64,000 bases of DNA from KBS-96 sp964247975 (GTDB lineage Bacteria > Acidobacteriota > Terriglobia > Bryobacterales > Bryobacteraceae), in assembly GCA_964247975.1 (NCBI GenBank), contig CAXTWH010000001.1, forward strand, positions 62,001 to 126,000, in the 5' to 3' direction. Numbering within the stretch: position 1 is the first letter of the stretch; every line of letters starts with the position of its first letter. Under the pieces are notes generated by a model. That model made no database searches and was not told where the DNA came from. It saw only the letters and a program-made list of their open reading frames with translations. The translations under genes were made by a program, and so were the position numbers. Below, in pieces: positions 32,998 to 41,541 of the stretch.

Positions 32998-33726
32998 TTA
33001 AAACAAATGCCCCATTTTTTCCCGTTTGGTTTTCAAGTATTCTGCCGTGGTTGCCAAGGGCGGAACAATAATCGGAGCGCGTTCGATCACCTTCACGCCT
33101 GCTGCTTCCAGAGCCGCGACTTTATCGGGATTATTGGAAAGCAGTCTTACTTGGTCCGCGCCAAACCATTTCAAGATTGCCGCCGGCAGAGCATAGTTTC
33201 GCAGGTCGGCTTCAAACCCCAAATGTTCGTTGGCTTCCACGGTGTCGAGTCCCTGGTCCTGTAATTCATAGGCCCGCAGTTTGTTCATTAAACCGATGCC
33301 GCGCCCTTCCTGCGCTTCATAAATCAACAGTCCGCGTCCTTCGGCCACAATCTGGTCCAAGGCCAATTCCAGTTGGCTGCGGCAATCGCAGCGCAGGCTA
33401 TGAAACACGTCGCCGGTTAAACATTGGGAATGAATGCGCACCAGCGGCGCTCCTCCCGCATCAGGCGAGAGATCGCCCAGTTTCAGCGCGACCGCTTCAT
33501 CCAACTCGCGGCCCGTGCCGCTTTCAAATCCGAAAATGCGGAAATGGCCAAAACGATTAGGAAAATCGGCTTCCGCCACTTTTCGGAGTTCACTTGGGAA
33601 CAAAGAATCCTCATTTCGCCGCTGAAGCGGCACATTCCTCAAACCAACGCTCGTGATTTTATTGAGATTGCCTTCTATTATAAGATTTTGCCAAGCCGCC
33701 CCAGGATTCACTCCTGCTTCGCCCAT
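32998..33726 (-). CDS. ribA: GTP cyclohydrolase II
   Basis: First step of riboflavin synthesis: GTP to 2,5-diamino-6-ribosylamino-pyrimidinone phosphate. 242 residues from the ATG at 33726. The zinc site is complete (HSQCLTGDVFHSLRCDC), followed by LLIYEAQEGRGIGLMNKLRAYELQDQG and the C-terminal RLLSNNPDKVAALEAAGV. The first ~48 residues have no counterpart in standard RibA and may be an extension; an in-frame TTG near LFPSELRKVAEADFP is an alternative start. No RibB domain is fused and no FMN riboswitch was seen upstream. Confidence 0.93.
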   Translation of the reverse strand: MGEAGVNPGAAWQNLIIEGNLNKITSVGLRNVPLQRRNEDSLFPSELRKVAEADFPNRFGHFRIFGFESGTGRELDEAVALKLGDLSPDAGGAPLVRIHSQCLTGDVFHSLRCDCRSQLELALDQIVAEGRGLLIYEAQEGRGIGLMNKLRAYELQDQGLDTVEANEHLGFEADLRNYALPAAILKWFGADQVRLLSNNPDKVAALEAAGVKVIERAPIIVPPLATTAEYLKTKREKMGHLF

Positions 33727-33776
33727 GCCGGCTGAATGGTTGAAGGGTGTTTAATTCCGCCCATGAGCACCCCATT

Positions 33777-34085
33777 GTGGCTACATGTGGCTATATTAGG
33801 ATTACGGAAACCGGCATTCGGGAATTGAAGAACAACCTGAGCCGATATATTCGGCGAATCGAGGCCGGAGACCGCATTGCCGTTACCTCGCACGGGCGTG
33901 TGGTCGCGGAGCTCGTACCTCCGGCAATGTCGCGGCTGGGTCGCAGGCAGTTTGATGGCCTCGCGGCCGCCGGCATTATCCGGCTTGCTCTTGAAAGCGG
34001 TGACCCGCTCGAAGACTGGCCCGATATCCGGCTCCCGCAGGGCACAGCCGCTATCTTGATTGATAACGATCGTGGCGAAGAGTAA
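33777..34085 (+). CDS. Phd/YefM-type antitoxin (VapB-like)
   Basis: About 102 residues from a GTG at 33777; another GTG lies at 33747, and the family usually starts nearer ITETGIRELKNNLSRYIRR. The Phd/YefM fold is clear: GIRELKNNLSRYIRRIEAGDRI, then AVTSHGRVVAELVPP. The acidic C-terminus binds the toxin. It starts about 50 bp from the divergent ribA and precedes a broken PIN-domain toxin gene by 46 bp. The pair is richer in G and C than its neighbours, which hints at transfer. Confidence 0.8.
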   Translation: MATCGYIRITETGIRELKNNLSRYIRRIEAGDRIAVTSHGRVVAELVPPAMSRLGRRQFDGLAAAGIIRLALESGDPLEDWPDIRLPQGTAAILIDNDRGEE

Positions 34086-34131
34086 GGCAATTCCAAAACG
34101 CCGGACCAGTTCTCCGCCAGCGACCTCGACG

Positions 34132-34550
34132 ATGAAACCCGTTGCGCCGGTGGTATGCTACATCGAATCGAGTGCGTTGCTTGCGGCGATGCTGCGGCTA
34201 GAACCTCTATTCGCACAGCAACAAAACGCATCACATCAGCCCTCACGCTTGCTGAATCGGCTCGCGCAATTGTCAGGGCGCGCGTCGGCGGGAGGTTGAG
34301 CCAGGAGCAGGAACGGGCAGCGGCACATGGGCTACAAGTCTTTGCCCGGCGCTGTGATATTGTGAGCATCACGGGTGGGGTACTGGCGCGCGCAGGGCGC
34401 CGTTTTCCCGTGGAACCTGTCCGCACTTTGGATGCGGTGCATCTGGCTACTGTGGAAGCTTTGGGCGAACCACCCGCCCTCATTACGATACTCACGCGTG
34501 ACATCCGGGTTCGTGAGAACGCAATCGCGCTCGGTTATGCCGTTGAGTAG
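34132..34550 (+). pseudogene. Frameshifted VapC-type PIN-domain toxin
   Basis: The first part (MKPVAPVVCYIESSALLAAM, from 34132) and the rest (RITSALTLAESARAIVRAR to the end) are in different frames. Joining them needs a one-base deletion (or two-base insertion) somewhere around 34195-34225. The first catalytic acid of the PIN motif YxDSSAL is also changed to Glu (YIESSALL). Later acidic positions remain (EPVRTLDAVHLAT, ILTRDIRVRENA). Either change alone could inactivate the nuclease, so the module has probably lost its toxin while keeping an intact antitoxin. Confidence 0.65.
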
Positions 34551-34653
34551 CTAACCGATCAGAAGCAGCGCGCTCAAGAAGGGGTGTTTTCCAGTTCCGA
34601 TCGGAAACCTTAAGAACAAGTATAGTTTTTGGCAGGAATTATTCTCATGATTG

Positions 34654-35985
34654 ATGCTAACTGAGCAACATCTTGTCGCGCTTCTGTTGAAAATCGCTGT
34701 AGCTGCTTCTGTTGCCAGCATTCTGATGCGGTTTCGCGGCATTCGGCGCATCATTCTGCGCGATGACCGCACGGTAGCCGAACGCTTAAACCTGGCCTTG
34801 ATCTTCTCGTTTATTTTCGGCGTGGGGGAAATCGCCCGCATCATGACACCCAACCAATACCAGGCAATTGACTTGTCGCTCGAAAGCGCGCTGATCGCCG
34901 GTTTACTGGGAGGCTACGTCAGCGGTTTGGTGGGCGGAATCTGCGTTTCGGTTCCCGCTATGTTTGCCGGTGAATATATGTCCATGCCGCTTTACTCGGC
35001 GGCGGGCGTGGTGGGGGGTCTACTGCGCGATCTGGCACCGGAGAAGGAAGACATCTGGTATTTTTCTGCTTTTATTGATTTGAATGTTTACCGTGTGATT
35101 CAGGAAGCGATTCGGCGCAAGAAAAATATTCTGGAACGCCGCATTATTGAGCGCTCCGCTTTTAACGTGATCTGCAACGCCGGTATTTTCCTGATCGAGT
35201 TTTTCCGCATGATTATTTCCATGCAGTTTACGCGCCGCGCCGCGTTTTCCATTGCAAAAGACTGGCCGGGGTCCAGTTTGGTTCACTTTCTGGCGTTGTC
35301 TGTTACCACTCTTTTCTGCATTTCGATTCCGGTTCGCATCTGGTCAAGCGTTCGCATTGAGGAAAAACTGGAAGCGCAGAAGATGCGCCTAACGGAAGCA
35401 CGGCTGGAAGCTTTAACCAACCAGATCAACCCGCATTTTCTGTTTAACACCCTGAACTCGGTGGCGACGCTGATTCGTATTGATCCAGATAAAGCCCGGG
35501 GCGTGGTTTACAAGCTTTCCAACATTCTGCGGCGGCTGCTGCGGAAAACCGAGCCGATGTCGCCTCTGCGGGAAGAGATTCGTTTCATTGACGATTACCT
35601 GGCGATTGAAATGGTGCGCTTCGGCGACAAGCTGAAATTTGAAAAGCACGTAAAAGAAGACACGCTGGACCGGCTGGTACCGAGCATGATCCTGCAGCCG
35701 GTGATTGAAAATTCAATTAAACATGGGTTATCGAGCAAAGTGGAGGGCGGAACCATCTGGCTGCGGGTGTGGCTGGATGGGGCCATGCTACAGATTTTGA
35801 TTGAAGACAACGGCGTTGGAATTGACGACGCCAAACTGGCCCGCTTGTTTGAACAGGGCATCGGCGTCAGCAATGTAAATGAACGCTTAAAGGTGTTATT
35901 CGAATCGAACTATCATTTTTCAGTAAACAGCACGCCAGGCGAAGGCACACGAACGCTGATTCAGATTCCCGTTTCCACGGTTTGA
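34654..35985 (+). CDS. LytS/YehU-type sensor histidine kinase
   Basis: 443 residues from the ATG at 34654. The first ~240 residues form a multi-pass 5TM-LYT sensor (SALIAGLLGGYVSGLVGGIC, FAGEYMSMPLYSAAGVVGGL). The His_kinase domain follows, with the phospho-His in LTNQINPHFLFNTLNSVATL (H261), then an ATPase domain (VIENSIKHGL, IEDNGVGI). Relatives work with LytR/AlgR-type regulators to control cell-wall, autolysis or metabolite uptake genes. No LytTR-domain regulator is present on either side, so it is an orphan here. Confidence 0.9.
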   Translation: MLTEQHLVALLLKIAVAASVASILMRFRGIRRIILRDDRTVAERLNLALIFSFIFGVGEIARIMTPNQYQAIDLSLESALIAGLLGGYVSGLVGGICVSVPAMFAGEYMSMPLYSAAGVVGGLLRDLAPEKEDIWYFSAFIDLNVYRVIQEAIRRKKNILERRIIERSAFNVICNAGIFLIEFFRMIISMQFTRRAAFSIAKDWPGSSLVHFLALSVTTLFCISIPVRIWSSVRIEEKLEAQKMRLTEARLEALTNQINPHFLFNTLNSVATLIRIDPDKARGVVYKLSNILRRLLRKTEPMSPLREEIRFIDDYLAIEMVRFGDKLKFEKHVKEDTLDRLVPSMILQPVIENSIKHGLSSKVEGGTIWLRVWLDGAMLQILIEDNGVGIDDAKLARLFEQGIGVSNVNERLKVLFESNYHFSVNSTPGEGTRTLIQIPVSTV

Positions 35986-35990
35986 GGGTT

Positions 35991-36842
35991 TTAAGTTTTT
36001 GAATCGACGAAGTTCAAACCGGCCAGCACGCCGCGCATGTAAGAAAAACTGCGCTGCATTCCCGGCATCGGGTTTTCTTCGTGAATTTCATATTCCAGGT
36101 TGCAGCAGCCCTGATAGCCCATTTTGACCAACTGCTGAAAAATAGCTGGGAACGGCATTTTTCCGTCGCCGCAGTCGCATTGGCTTTCCTTGGCCGTCAT
36201 ATCACTTAAATCTTTGACGTGCATATCGAGCAGACGCGATCCGGCTAGGTGAATTGACTCGACCACGTCCACGCCAGTTCGGGCGGTGTGGCCAATGTCG
36301 ATGCACAATCCGCAGCGCGGGTCCATGTTCTTTACAACGGCCAGAACACTTTGGGGCGTAGGAAAATTTTTATCTTCCGGCCCGTGGTTATGCACGGCAA
36401 TTTTGATGTTGTATTCCTTAACGAACGGCTCCAACTTCGGCAAGATGTCTTTGTTAGGCATTACCACCAGCACCGGCATACCGGCTCGCTTGCCGTACTC
36501 GAAGGCATGGCGTATTTCCGCTTCGTCGTATTTTTCAAAGCGGATAGTGCCGCCGCCGACGATTGTTAATCCGGCGCTGTTCAGTTCACTTTTCACTTGA
36601 TCAATCTGTTCCGGGGTGTTTTCCAACGGCAGATGGAACGATTTCAGATTAATGTACGGCGTCTTCAGGTCCTTTGTCATCTGAATCGTCTGAGCCAAGT
36701 TGAACTTTCGGAAAGAATAAGACGCGACACCTAGCTTAATGTCGGCTTTTCCGATTTTGTATTCCTGCGCCGGAACCGATTCCGGCAGAAAAGCCGCGCT
36801 CGCCAGTCCTAGTGCGCTTGCGGTCCATTCTCGTCGAGTCAT
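35991..36842 (-). CDS. Sugar phosphate isomerase/epimerase family TIM-barrel protein, exported
   Basis: 283 residues from the ATG at 36842, one base after the ABC transporter stop. A twin-arginine-like signal (TRREWTASALGLASAAFLP) precedes a xylose-isomerase-like TIM barrel. Metal-site elements are visible: VVGGGTIRFEKYDEAEIRHA, KIAVHNHGPEDK, CGLCIDIGHTARTG, LLDMHVKDLSD and CCNLEYEIHEEN. Periplasmic members of this family are common in Acidobacteria and Planctomycetes and probably act on sugars or inositols; the substrate is unknown. It is last in the envelope operon. Confidence 0.82.
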   Translation of the reverse strand: MTRREWTASALGLASAAFLPESVPAQEYKIGKADIKLGVASYSFRKFNLAQTIQMTKDLKTPYINLKSFHLPLENTPEQIDQVKSELNSAGLTIVGGGTIRFEKYDEAEIRHAFEYGKRAGMPVLVVMPNKDILPKLEPFVKEYNIKIAVHNHGPEDKNFPTPQSVLAVVKNMDPRCGLCIDIGHTARTGVDVVESIHLAGSRLLDMHVKDLSDMTAKESQCDCGDGKMPFPAIFQQLVKMGYQGCCNLEYEIHEENPMPGMQRSFSYMRGVLAGLNFVDSKT

Positions 36843-36843
36843 A

Positions 36844-38583
36844 TCAGATGGCCTCCAATTCTTCTTCCAGCAGTTGCTTTTGGTAAAGCTCCGCGTACAA
36901 TCCGCCGCACCGCAGCAGTTCATCATGCGAACCCTGCTCCGCAATCGTTCCGTGGTTCAGCACCACAATACGGTCCGCGTTTTTCACGGTGGATACCCGA
37001 TGGGAAACCAGCAGAGTGGTCCGGTTTCTCATCACCGAGGCCAACCCGGTTAGGATCCGCTCTTCGGTGATGGTATCAACACTGGCGAGCGCATCGTCCA
37101 GAATCAGTATTTTCGGGTTTCGCAGAATGGCCCTCGCAATGGCGGTGCGCTGTTTCTGGCCGCCGGAAAGCGTTAAACCGCGCTCGCCGATCACCGTTTC
37201 CAAACCGTTGGGAAAAGAAGCGATGTCGGGTCCAAGCCCGGCTACTTCAGCAGCCCGCTCAATCTGTTCCCTGGTAGCTTCGGGAACACCCAAGGCGATA
37301 TTCTGCGCGAGGGTTGCGCTGAAAAGAAAAGTTTCCTGCGGAACAAATCCAATCCGCTCGCGTAACTGCTCCGGGTCAAAGCGCCGCAAATCCACGCCGC
37401 CCATTTCCACCGTTCCTTCGGTTGGGTCGAACAGGCGCGGGATCAAATTCACCAATGCGGTTTTACCGCTGCCGGTATGCCCGACAATCGCCACGGTTTC
37501 AGCTTCCGCAATGGCGAGGTTCACGCCGTCGAGGGCTTTGCGACCGGAGAACTCCATTCCTACATTGCGAAACTTCAACACAGGAGCTACCTCAGTAACC
37601 GGAACCGACAGTGACGGCGCTTTGATGGCGGGTTCCCGGTGCATCAGATCGTTGATGCGGTTCAGCGAAGCAGTGCCGCGCTGCATCAGATTCACCACCC
37701 AACCCAAGGCGATCATCGGCCAGATTAGCGTCCCCATATAAGTGTTGAACATCACAAAACTGCCGAGCGTAATCTCGTGGCGCAGAAGGCGAACGCCGCC
37801 CGCCCAAAGCACCAGCAGAAAGGTGAACCCAATTAGAGCTTGCAAGGCAGGCATAAATGTTCCTTGCAGTCGGGCCAAGCCGATGTTTTCGCGAATATAT
37901 TCCTGATTCAGTTGTTCAAACTGAGCCACTTCCGCGTTTTCCTGAGCATAAGCGCGGACAATCCGAACACCGGCCAAATTTTCCTGCACTCTGCTGCTGA
38001 TGTCGGAAAACATGCCCTGGATATGTTCAAAGCGAGTGTGAATCTGACGCCCGAAAAAGATTACGGCTACTGAAACAATTGGCGCCGGTATTAAGGAAAT
38101 GAGCGTCATGCCGGCGTTTACTTTCAGCATCACTGCAACTACGATAATGAGGGTGATTGAGGTTTCAGTCCAATACATAATGCCCGGGCCGAGCATCATG
38201 CGCACCGCATTCAAATCGTTAGTCGCCCGAGCCATGATGTCGCCGGTGCGAAATTCCGAGTAAAAATCCTGCGAAAGCGTGACCAAGCGCCGGTACAGGT
38301 CGTTTCGCAGATCATACTCCACGTCGCGCGAGATGCCGATGATGATGACGCGCATCCAGTATTGAAAGATGCCTTTCACCAGTGCAACCGTCAGCAGGAT
38401 GGCCGCCAATTTCAGCACAATTGCAATCTGAAAACCGGCGGTTAAGCGATCAACGCCATTTTTGAGGATCAAGGGAAGCAGGGCGGAAAATGCATCTTTG
38501 GCGATCAGGGCGCCCATCCCCAACGCGAGTCCACGCTTGTAGCGCGCCAGATAAGGCCACAGAGATGAAATCGACTTACGCAT
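36844..38583 (-). CDS. ABC transporter, MsbA/YheI-type half-exporter
   Basis: 579 residues: a six-helix permease (to ~320) with MARATNDLNAVRMMLGPG in the first cytoplasmic helix, then an ATPase domain with Walker A GHTGSGKTALV, Q-loop IGFVPQETFLFS, signature LSGGQKQR and Walker B ILILDDALASVD. The position after lpxC, pgsA and ydcF suggests export of a lipid or envelope component, possibly a lipid A flippase. Walker B ends in Asp-Asp instead of the usual Asp-Glu, as in one half of YheI/YheH-type heterodimers, so a partner subunit elsewhere is likely. Confidence 0.85.
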   Translation of the reverse strand: MRKSISSLWPYLARYKRGLALGMGALIAKDAFSALLPLILKNGVDRLTAGFQIAIVLKLAAILLTVALVKGIFQYWMRVIIIGISRDVEYDLRNDLYRRLVTLSQDFYSEFRTGDIMARATNDLNAVRMMLGPGIMYWTETSITLIIVVAVMLKVNAGMTLISLIPAPIVSVAVIFFGRQIHTRFEHIQGMFSDISSRVQENLAGVRIVRAYAQENAEVAQFEQLNQEYIRENIGLARLQGTFMPALQALIGFTFLLVLWAGGVRLLRHEITLGSFVMFNTYMGTLIWPMIALGWVVNLMQRGTASLNRINDLMHREPAIKAPSLSVPVTEVAPVLKFRNVGMEFSGRKALDGVNLAIAEAETVAIVGHTGSGKTALVNLIPRLFDPTEGTVEMGGVDLRRFDPEQLRERIGFVPQETFLFSATLAQNIALGVPEATREQIERAAEVAGLGPDIASFPNGLETVIGERGLTLSGGQKQRTAIARAILRNPKILILDDALASVDTITEERILTGLASVMRNRTTLLVSHRVSTVKNADRIVVLNHGTIAEQGSHDELLRCGGLYAELYQKQLLEEELEAI

Positions 38584-38630
38584 CTTCTTTCAGGGTACTT
38601 GTTTTCACAGTAGGCACTGCAATCTTCAAT

Positions 38631-39239
38631 TCAATTTCCTATCCAGGCCGAAAGTGTTTTCAGCCATTCCTGCAAGAAGATGCGTTGTCCGCCACGATTC
38701 CGCCACCAGCCGTCGGGAGTGAAATATTTATCCGGCGCGGCAATAGTAATTACCTGCAGATTAGGCGCTGCTTCTTTCATTAACCGAGCCGCCCGGCGCG
38801 TGTGATAGTTGCTGCTGACCAAAAGAACCTTGTGAATGCCGTGTTGTTTTAACCATTCCGCAATATCCTGGGTTTCGTCGCGGGTGGCTACCATGTCGCG
38901 CTCAAATGGCCGGAAGTACGAACGTGAATATCCTTTTGCCGCTGCGTAATCAATGGAGAGTTCCGCGTGATTGGTCAGCAGGTAAGGCGTTCCGCTCACC
39001 AAAGCATAGGGGGCCCAACCTTCCCGCACCAGTTGTCCAGCAGTTAGAACACGGTCTCCGTACTCATCGCCTGCCAGGGCCACTACGACTTCAGCCTTTT
39101 CCGGTTTTTGATTTTGAACCAGATACGAGCCTAAGCCGATGAGGATTTGAGTATGAAACAGGAGCAACAGGAAAACAACTACGGAAACAAACAGGAGAAG
39201 CGTAATGCAGCCGTGCTTAAGGCTGCGGAAAGGAGCCAA
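38631..39239 (-). CDS. YdcF/ElyC-family DUF218 membrane protein
   Basis: 202 residues. One N-terminal transmembrane helix (CITLLLFVSVVVFLLLLFHT) is followed by a periplasmic DUF218 domain: AEVVVALAGDEYGDRVLTAGQL, ATRDETQDIAEWLKQHGI and LLVSSNYHTRRAARLMKEA. The DET-Q-D and SNYHTRR motifs are those of SanA/ElyC proteins linked to envelope-precursor metabolism and vancomycin resistance. It fits the surrounding lpxC and ABC-exporter genes. It starts 11 bp after the next gene upstream. Confidence 0.88.
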   Translation of the reverse strand: MAPFRSLKHGCITLLLFVSVVVFLLLLFHTQILIGLGSYLVQNQKPEKAEVVVALAGDEYGDRVLTAGQLVREGWAPYALVSGTPYLLTNHAELSIDYAAAKGYSRSYFRPFERDMVATRDETQDIAEWLKQHGIHKVLLVSSNYHTRRAARLMKEAAPNLQVITIAAPDKYFTPDGWWRNRGGQRIFLQEWLKTLSAWIGN

Positions 39240-39250
39240 CGGGCGATTAT

Positions 39251-39829
39251 TCAGGGCTTTTCAGAATCCGAGCGCGAATCCAGCCGTCCTACCGATTTCA
39301 GTTGCCGGTACATGCGCTCAATTTCGTCTTCATCTTCCTGGCTGATCATGCGAACCGGTTGGTCGGCGGTTGGATGACTGCCGCGCAACGCGCCCATTGA
39401 GGTCCAGGTCCAATAATCTTTGTGGGAAACGCCATCAAAAGTGGCTTGCACGGAATTCAATCGAAGCTGATTCACCAGTTTGCTGATCCGATCAGGCTCA
39501 CCGGGGTAAATCAAAAGCTTTTTCCGGTTGTTAGTGAGGGTGAGTTTCAGAACCAGCGGCGAAACCAGTTTAGTGCTATTCACTTCGCGGACTTCCCGCC
39601 AAGCAACGGCCCTGGTTCCGAGCAGAAACTGATGTTCGCTGACCACAATGGACGAGCAGGAAGCTAGTAAAAACAGCCCGATCGTCGTAATGCAACAAAG
39701 AAAAGCGGGAATAAACGCAAACGGCGCACGCAAGCCGCAGAGCACGCAGATGACGGCTCCAGCCAAGCCGAACCAGCCAGCCCGGGCATACAGCCGCGAG
39801 GGTGTGTAAACTTCAGAGTTCGGCTCCAT
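39251..39829 (-). CDS. Membrane protein with PH-like domain
   Basis: 192 residues. Two adjacent hydrophobic segments lie at ~18-55 (GWFGLAGAVICVLCGL and FAFIPAFLCCITTIGLFLLA). A compact beta-rich region follows, consistent with a bacterial PH domain (IVVSEHQFLLGTRAVAWREV, SPLVLKLTLTNNRKKLLIYP). The tail is acidic (QEDEDEIERMYRQL). Such proteins are of unknown function. It lies between pgsA and the ydcF-like gene, with short gaps, so it belongs to the operon. Confidence 0.55.
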   Translation of the reverse strand: MEPNSEVYTPSRLYARAGWFGLAGAVICVLCGLRAPFAFIPAFLCCITTIGLFLLASCSSIVVSEHQFLLGTRAVAWREVREVNSTKLVSPLVLKLTLTNNRKKLLIYPGEPDRISKLVNQLRLNSVQATFDGVSHKDYWTWTSMGALRGSHPTADQPVRMISQEDEDEIERMYRQLKSVGRLDSRSDSEKP

Positions 39830-39892
39830 AGCTACAGGCTACTCCCCGTCTTCGAGTACGTCAATTGTCTATCTTGGAAGATCATACTTCGC

Positions 39893-40465
39893 TCACTTGT
39901 AATGCCGGGTGCCGCTCAGTACTCGATTGTTTGAGGAGGCCATCCGGATTCCTTTACGCACATAATTAACCCAACTAACAATCGTAAAGAAAGAAGTTCC
40001 GGATACTCCTATAATTCTCAAGGCAGATAGGCTTTTTAATGTAAAAACGTTGCCCACTAAAATAGCCAGAACCGTTGCAATTTGAAACGCTGTGCTGATT
40101 TTACCTGAAAACAGGGGGGAAAATTCAGTTTGATTTCGCAACTGCCATAGTAAAACTACCCCTACCACAATTACCAGATCGCGAGCTATCACCAAGCTGA
40201 CAAGCCAAAGCGGGATTTGGCCGATTAAACCCAATGAAACAAAAGCAAATACCAGCAGTACTTTATCGGCAGCCGGATCCAGGTACGCGCCTAAGCGGGA
40301 AGTAGATTTCACCAGTCTAGCTAGATAACCATCCAGCAGATCGGACACACCGGCGGCCAAGCCTAGTAGAAGCGCCAGATCAAACCGGCGTTGCAGAACC
40401 AGCCAGCCCATAACCGGAGCAGATAGAAGACGAAACAACGAGAGAAGATTTGGAAGATGGCTCAA
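39893..40465 (-). CDS. pgsA: CDP-alcohol phosphatidyltransferase, likely phosphatidylglycerophosphate synthase
   Basis: 190 residues from a TTG start (MSHLPNLLSLFRLLSAPVMG), a typical PgsA N-terminus. The CDP-alcohol motif is complete: D-L-L-D-G-Y-L-A-R, then eight residues, G-A-Y-L-D-P-A-A-D. Several transmembrane helices follow. The enzyme joins CDP-diacylglycerol and glycerol 3-phosphate to give the phosphatidylglycerol precursor. Position 54 bp after lpxC ties phospholipid and lipid A synthesis in one transcript. A cardiolipin-synthase-like role in the same family is the main alternative. Confidence 0.88.
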   Translation of the reverse strand: MSHLPNLLSLFRLLSAPVMGWLVLQRRFDLALLLGLAAGVSDLLDGYLARLVKSTSRLGAYLDPAADKVLLVFAFVSLGLIGQIPLWLVSLVIARDLVIVVGVVLLWQLRNQTEFSPLFSGKISTAFQIATVLAILVGNVFTLKSLSALRIIGVSGTSFFTIVSWVNYVRKGIRMASSNNRVLSGTRHYK

Positions 40466-40519
40466 TACCTAACTACAAATGAAAGTAATGAAAACGACAA
40501 CTCTATATTTCATCGTAAA

Positions 40520-41392
40520 TCAAGCGGCGTTCTTATAGGTCACAATCTCATACAGGCTAGGATCGGACATAATCCGATTCACCAATTGCGCGTGCATGGC
40601 GTGACCGGCTTTGTTAGCTACCAGACGGCCCAGCAATGGTCGCCCGAGCAGAGCCAGATCGCCGATTAGATCCAACGCTTTGTGGCGGCAAGGCTCATCG
40701 GGAAATCGCAGACCGCCTGGGTTGGCAACTTCCTGGCGGGTAAAGCAAACAGCGTTGTCGATGGAAGCGCCTCGAATCAATCCCATATCCCGCATTGCAT
40801 CCAGTTCATGTTCAAAGCCGAACGTTCGCGCCGGAGCAATTTCAGCGGCGTACCGCTCCGGGGTCAATTCCAGTTCCAGCTTTTGCTCGCCTACTAAGGG
40901 GTGATCAAAAGAAATGTGGCAGGACAACTCGAAACTGGCGGAAGGCAGGATGGCTACGCTTTTGCCGTTCGCTTCCACTTTGACCGGTTTCAGCATCCGC
41001 AAATAACGACGCTGGCGTCGTGTTTGTTCGATGCCTGCTTCCTGGAGCATGGCTACAAACGGAGCACCGCTGCCATCAAGAATAGGCACTTCCAGATTGT
41101 CCAACTCCACTACAGCGTTGTCGATTCCCATGCTGTAGAAAACGCTTAATAGATGTTCGGTGGTGGAAATCAGCACACTTTTGTGCATGAGGCTGGTAGC
41201 ATAGCTTACTCTAGCTACGTACTCCCAACTAGCGGGAACCTTAAAATTGTTTAAATCTGTTCGTACAAAAACAATTCCGGTCGAAGGGAGAGCCGGGCAG
41301 ATTCGCAGGTGAACTTGCGTTCCACTGTGAAGTCCTATGCCGCTTACCTCAACGGGACGGCGAACCGTAGTTTCATAGCGCGTAGTCAGCAA
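40520..41392 (-). CDS. lpxC: UDP-3-O-acyl-N-acetylglucosamine deacetylase
   Basis: First committed step of lipid A synthesis; zinc hydrolase of about 290 residues. The start is taken at a TTG at 41392 (MLTTRYETTVRRPVEVSGIG), which matches the length of standard LpxC; an in-frame TTG lies at 41419. Key motifs: GIGLHSG, the zinc His in TTEHLLSVFYSMGIDN, CFTRQEVANPGGLRF, and the zinc and catalytic residues HKALDLIGDLALLG with GHAMHAQLVNR. It heads the run lpxC-pgsA-PH-ydcF-ABC-epimerase and lies 150 bp after the hybrid kinase gene. Confidence 0.95.
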   Translation of the reverse strand: MLTTRYETTVRRPVEVSGIGLHSGTQVHLRICPALPSTGIVFVRTDLNNFKVPASWEYVARVSYATSLMHKSVLISTTEHLLSVFYSMGIDNAVVELDNLEVPILDGSGAPFVAMLQEAGIEQTRRQRRYLRMLKPVKVEANGKSVAILPSASFELSCHISFDHPLVGEQKLELELTPERYAAEIAPARTFGFEHELDAMRDMGLIRGASIDNAVCFTRQEVANPGGLRFPDEPCRHKALDLIGDLALLGRPLLGRLVANKAGHAMHAQLVNRIMSDPSLYEIVTYKNAA

Positions 41393-41457
41393 ACATTGCC
41401 AGCATAGCAGGGTAGGCAAATTGAAGTTAAGTTATTTAGGATGAATACATTGCGCTC

Positions 41458-41531
41458 CTCAAGTGTGGCATTATTACCACGTGGACCGTTTAATATTTTG
41501 TCATGAGTGTTGTATTTTTGCCTCACTTGAG
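41458..41531. repeat. Inverted repeat CTCAAGTG ... CACTTGAG between the hybrid kinase and lpxC
   Basis: CTCAAGTG at 41458-41465 and CACTTGAG at 41524-41531 pair perfectly, and the flanks extend the match to about 11 bp with one bulge. The 58-nt interior holds a short GTGG/CCAC hairpin. It could be an mRNA structure or a regulator site ahead of the lpxC operon. There is no T-run, so it is not a normal terminator. Confidence 0.3.
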
Positions 41532-41541
41532 AGCTAAAAAC

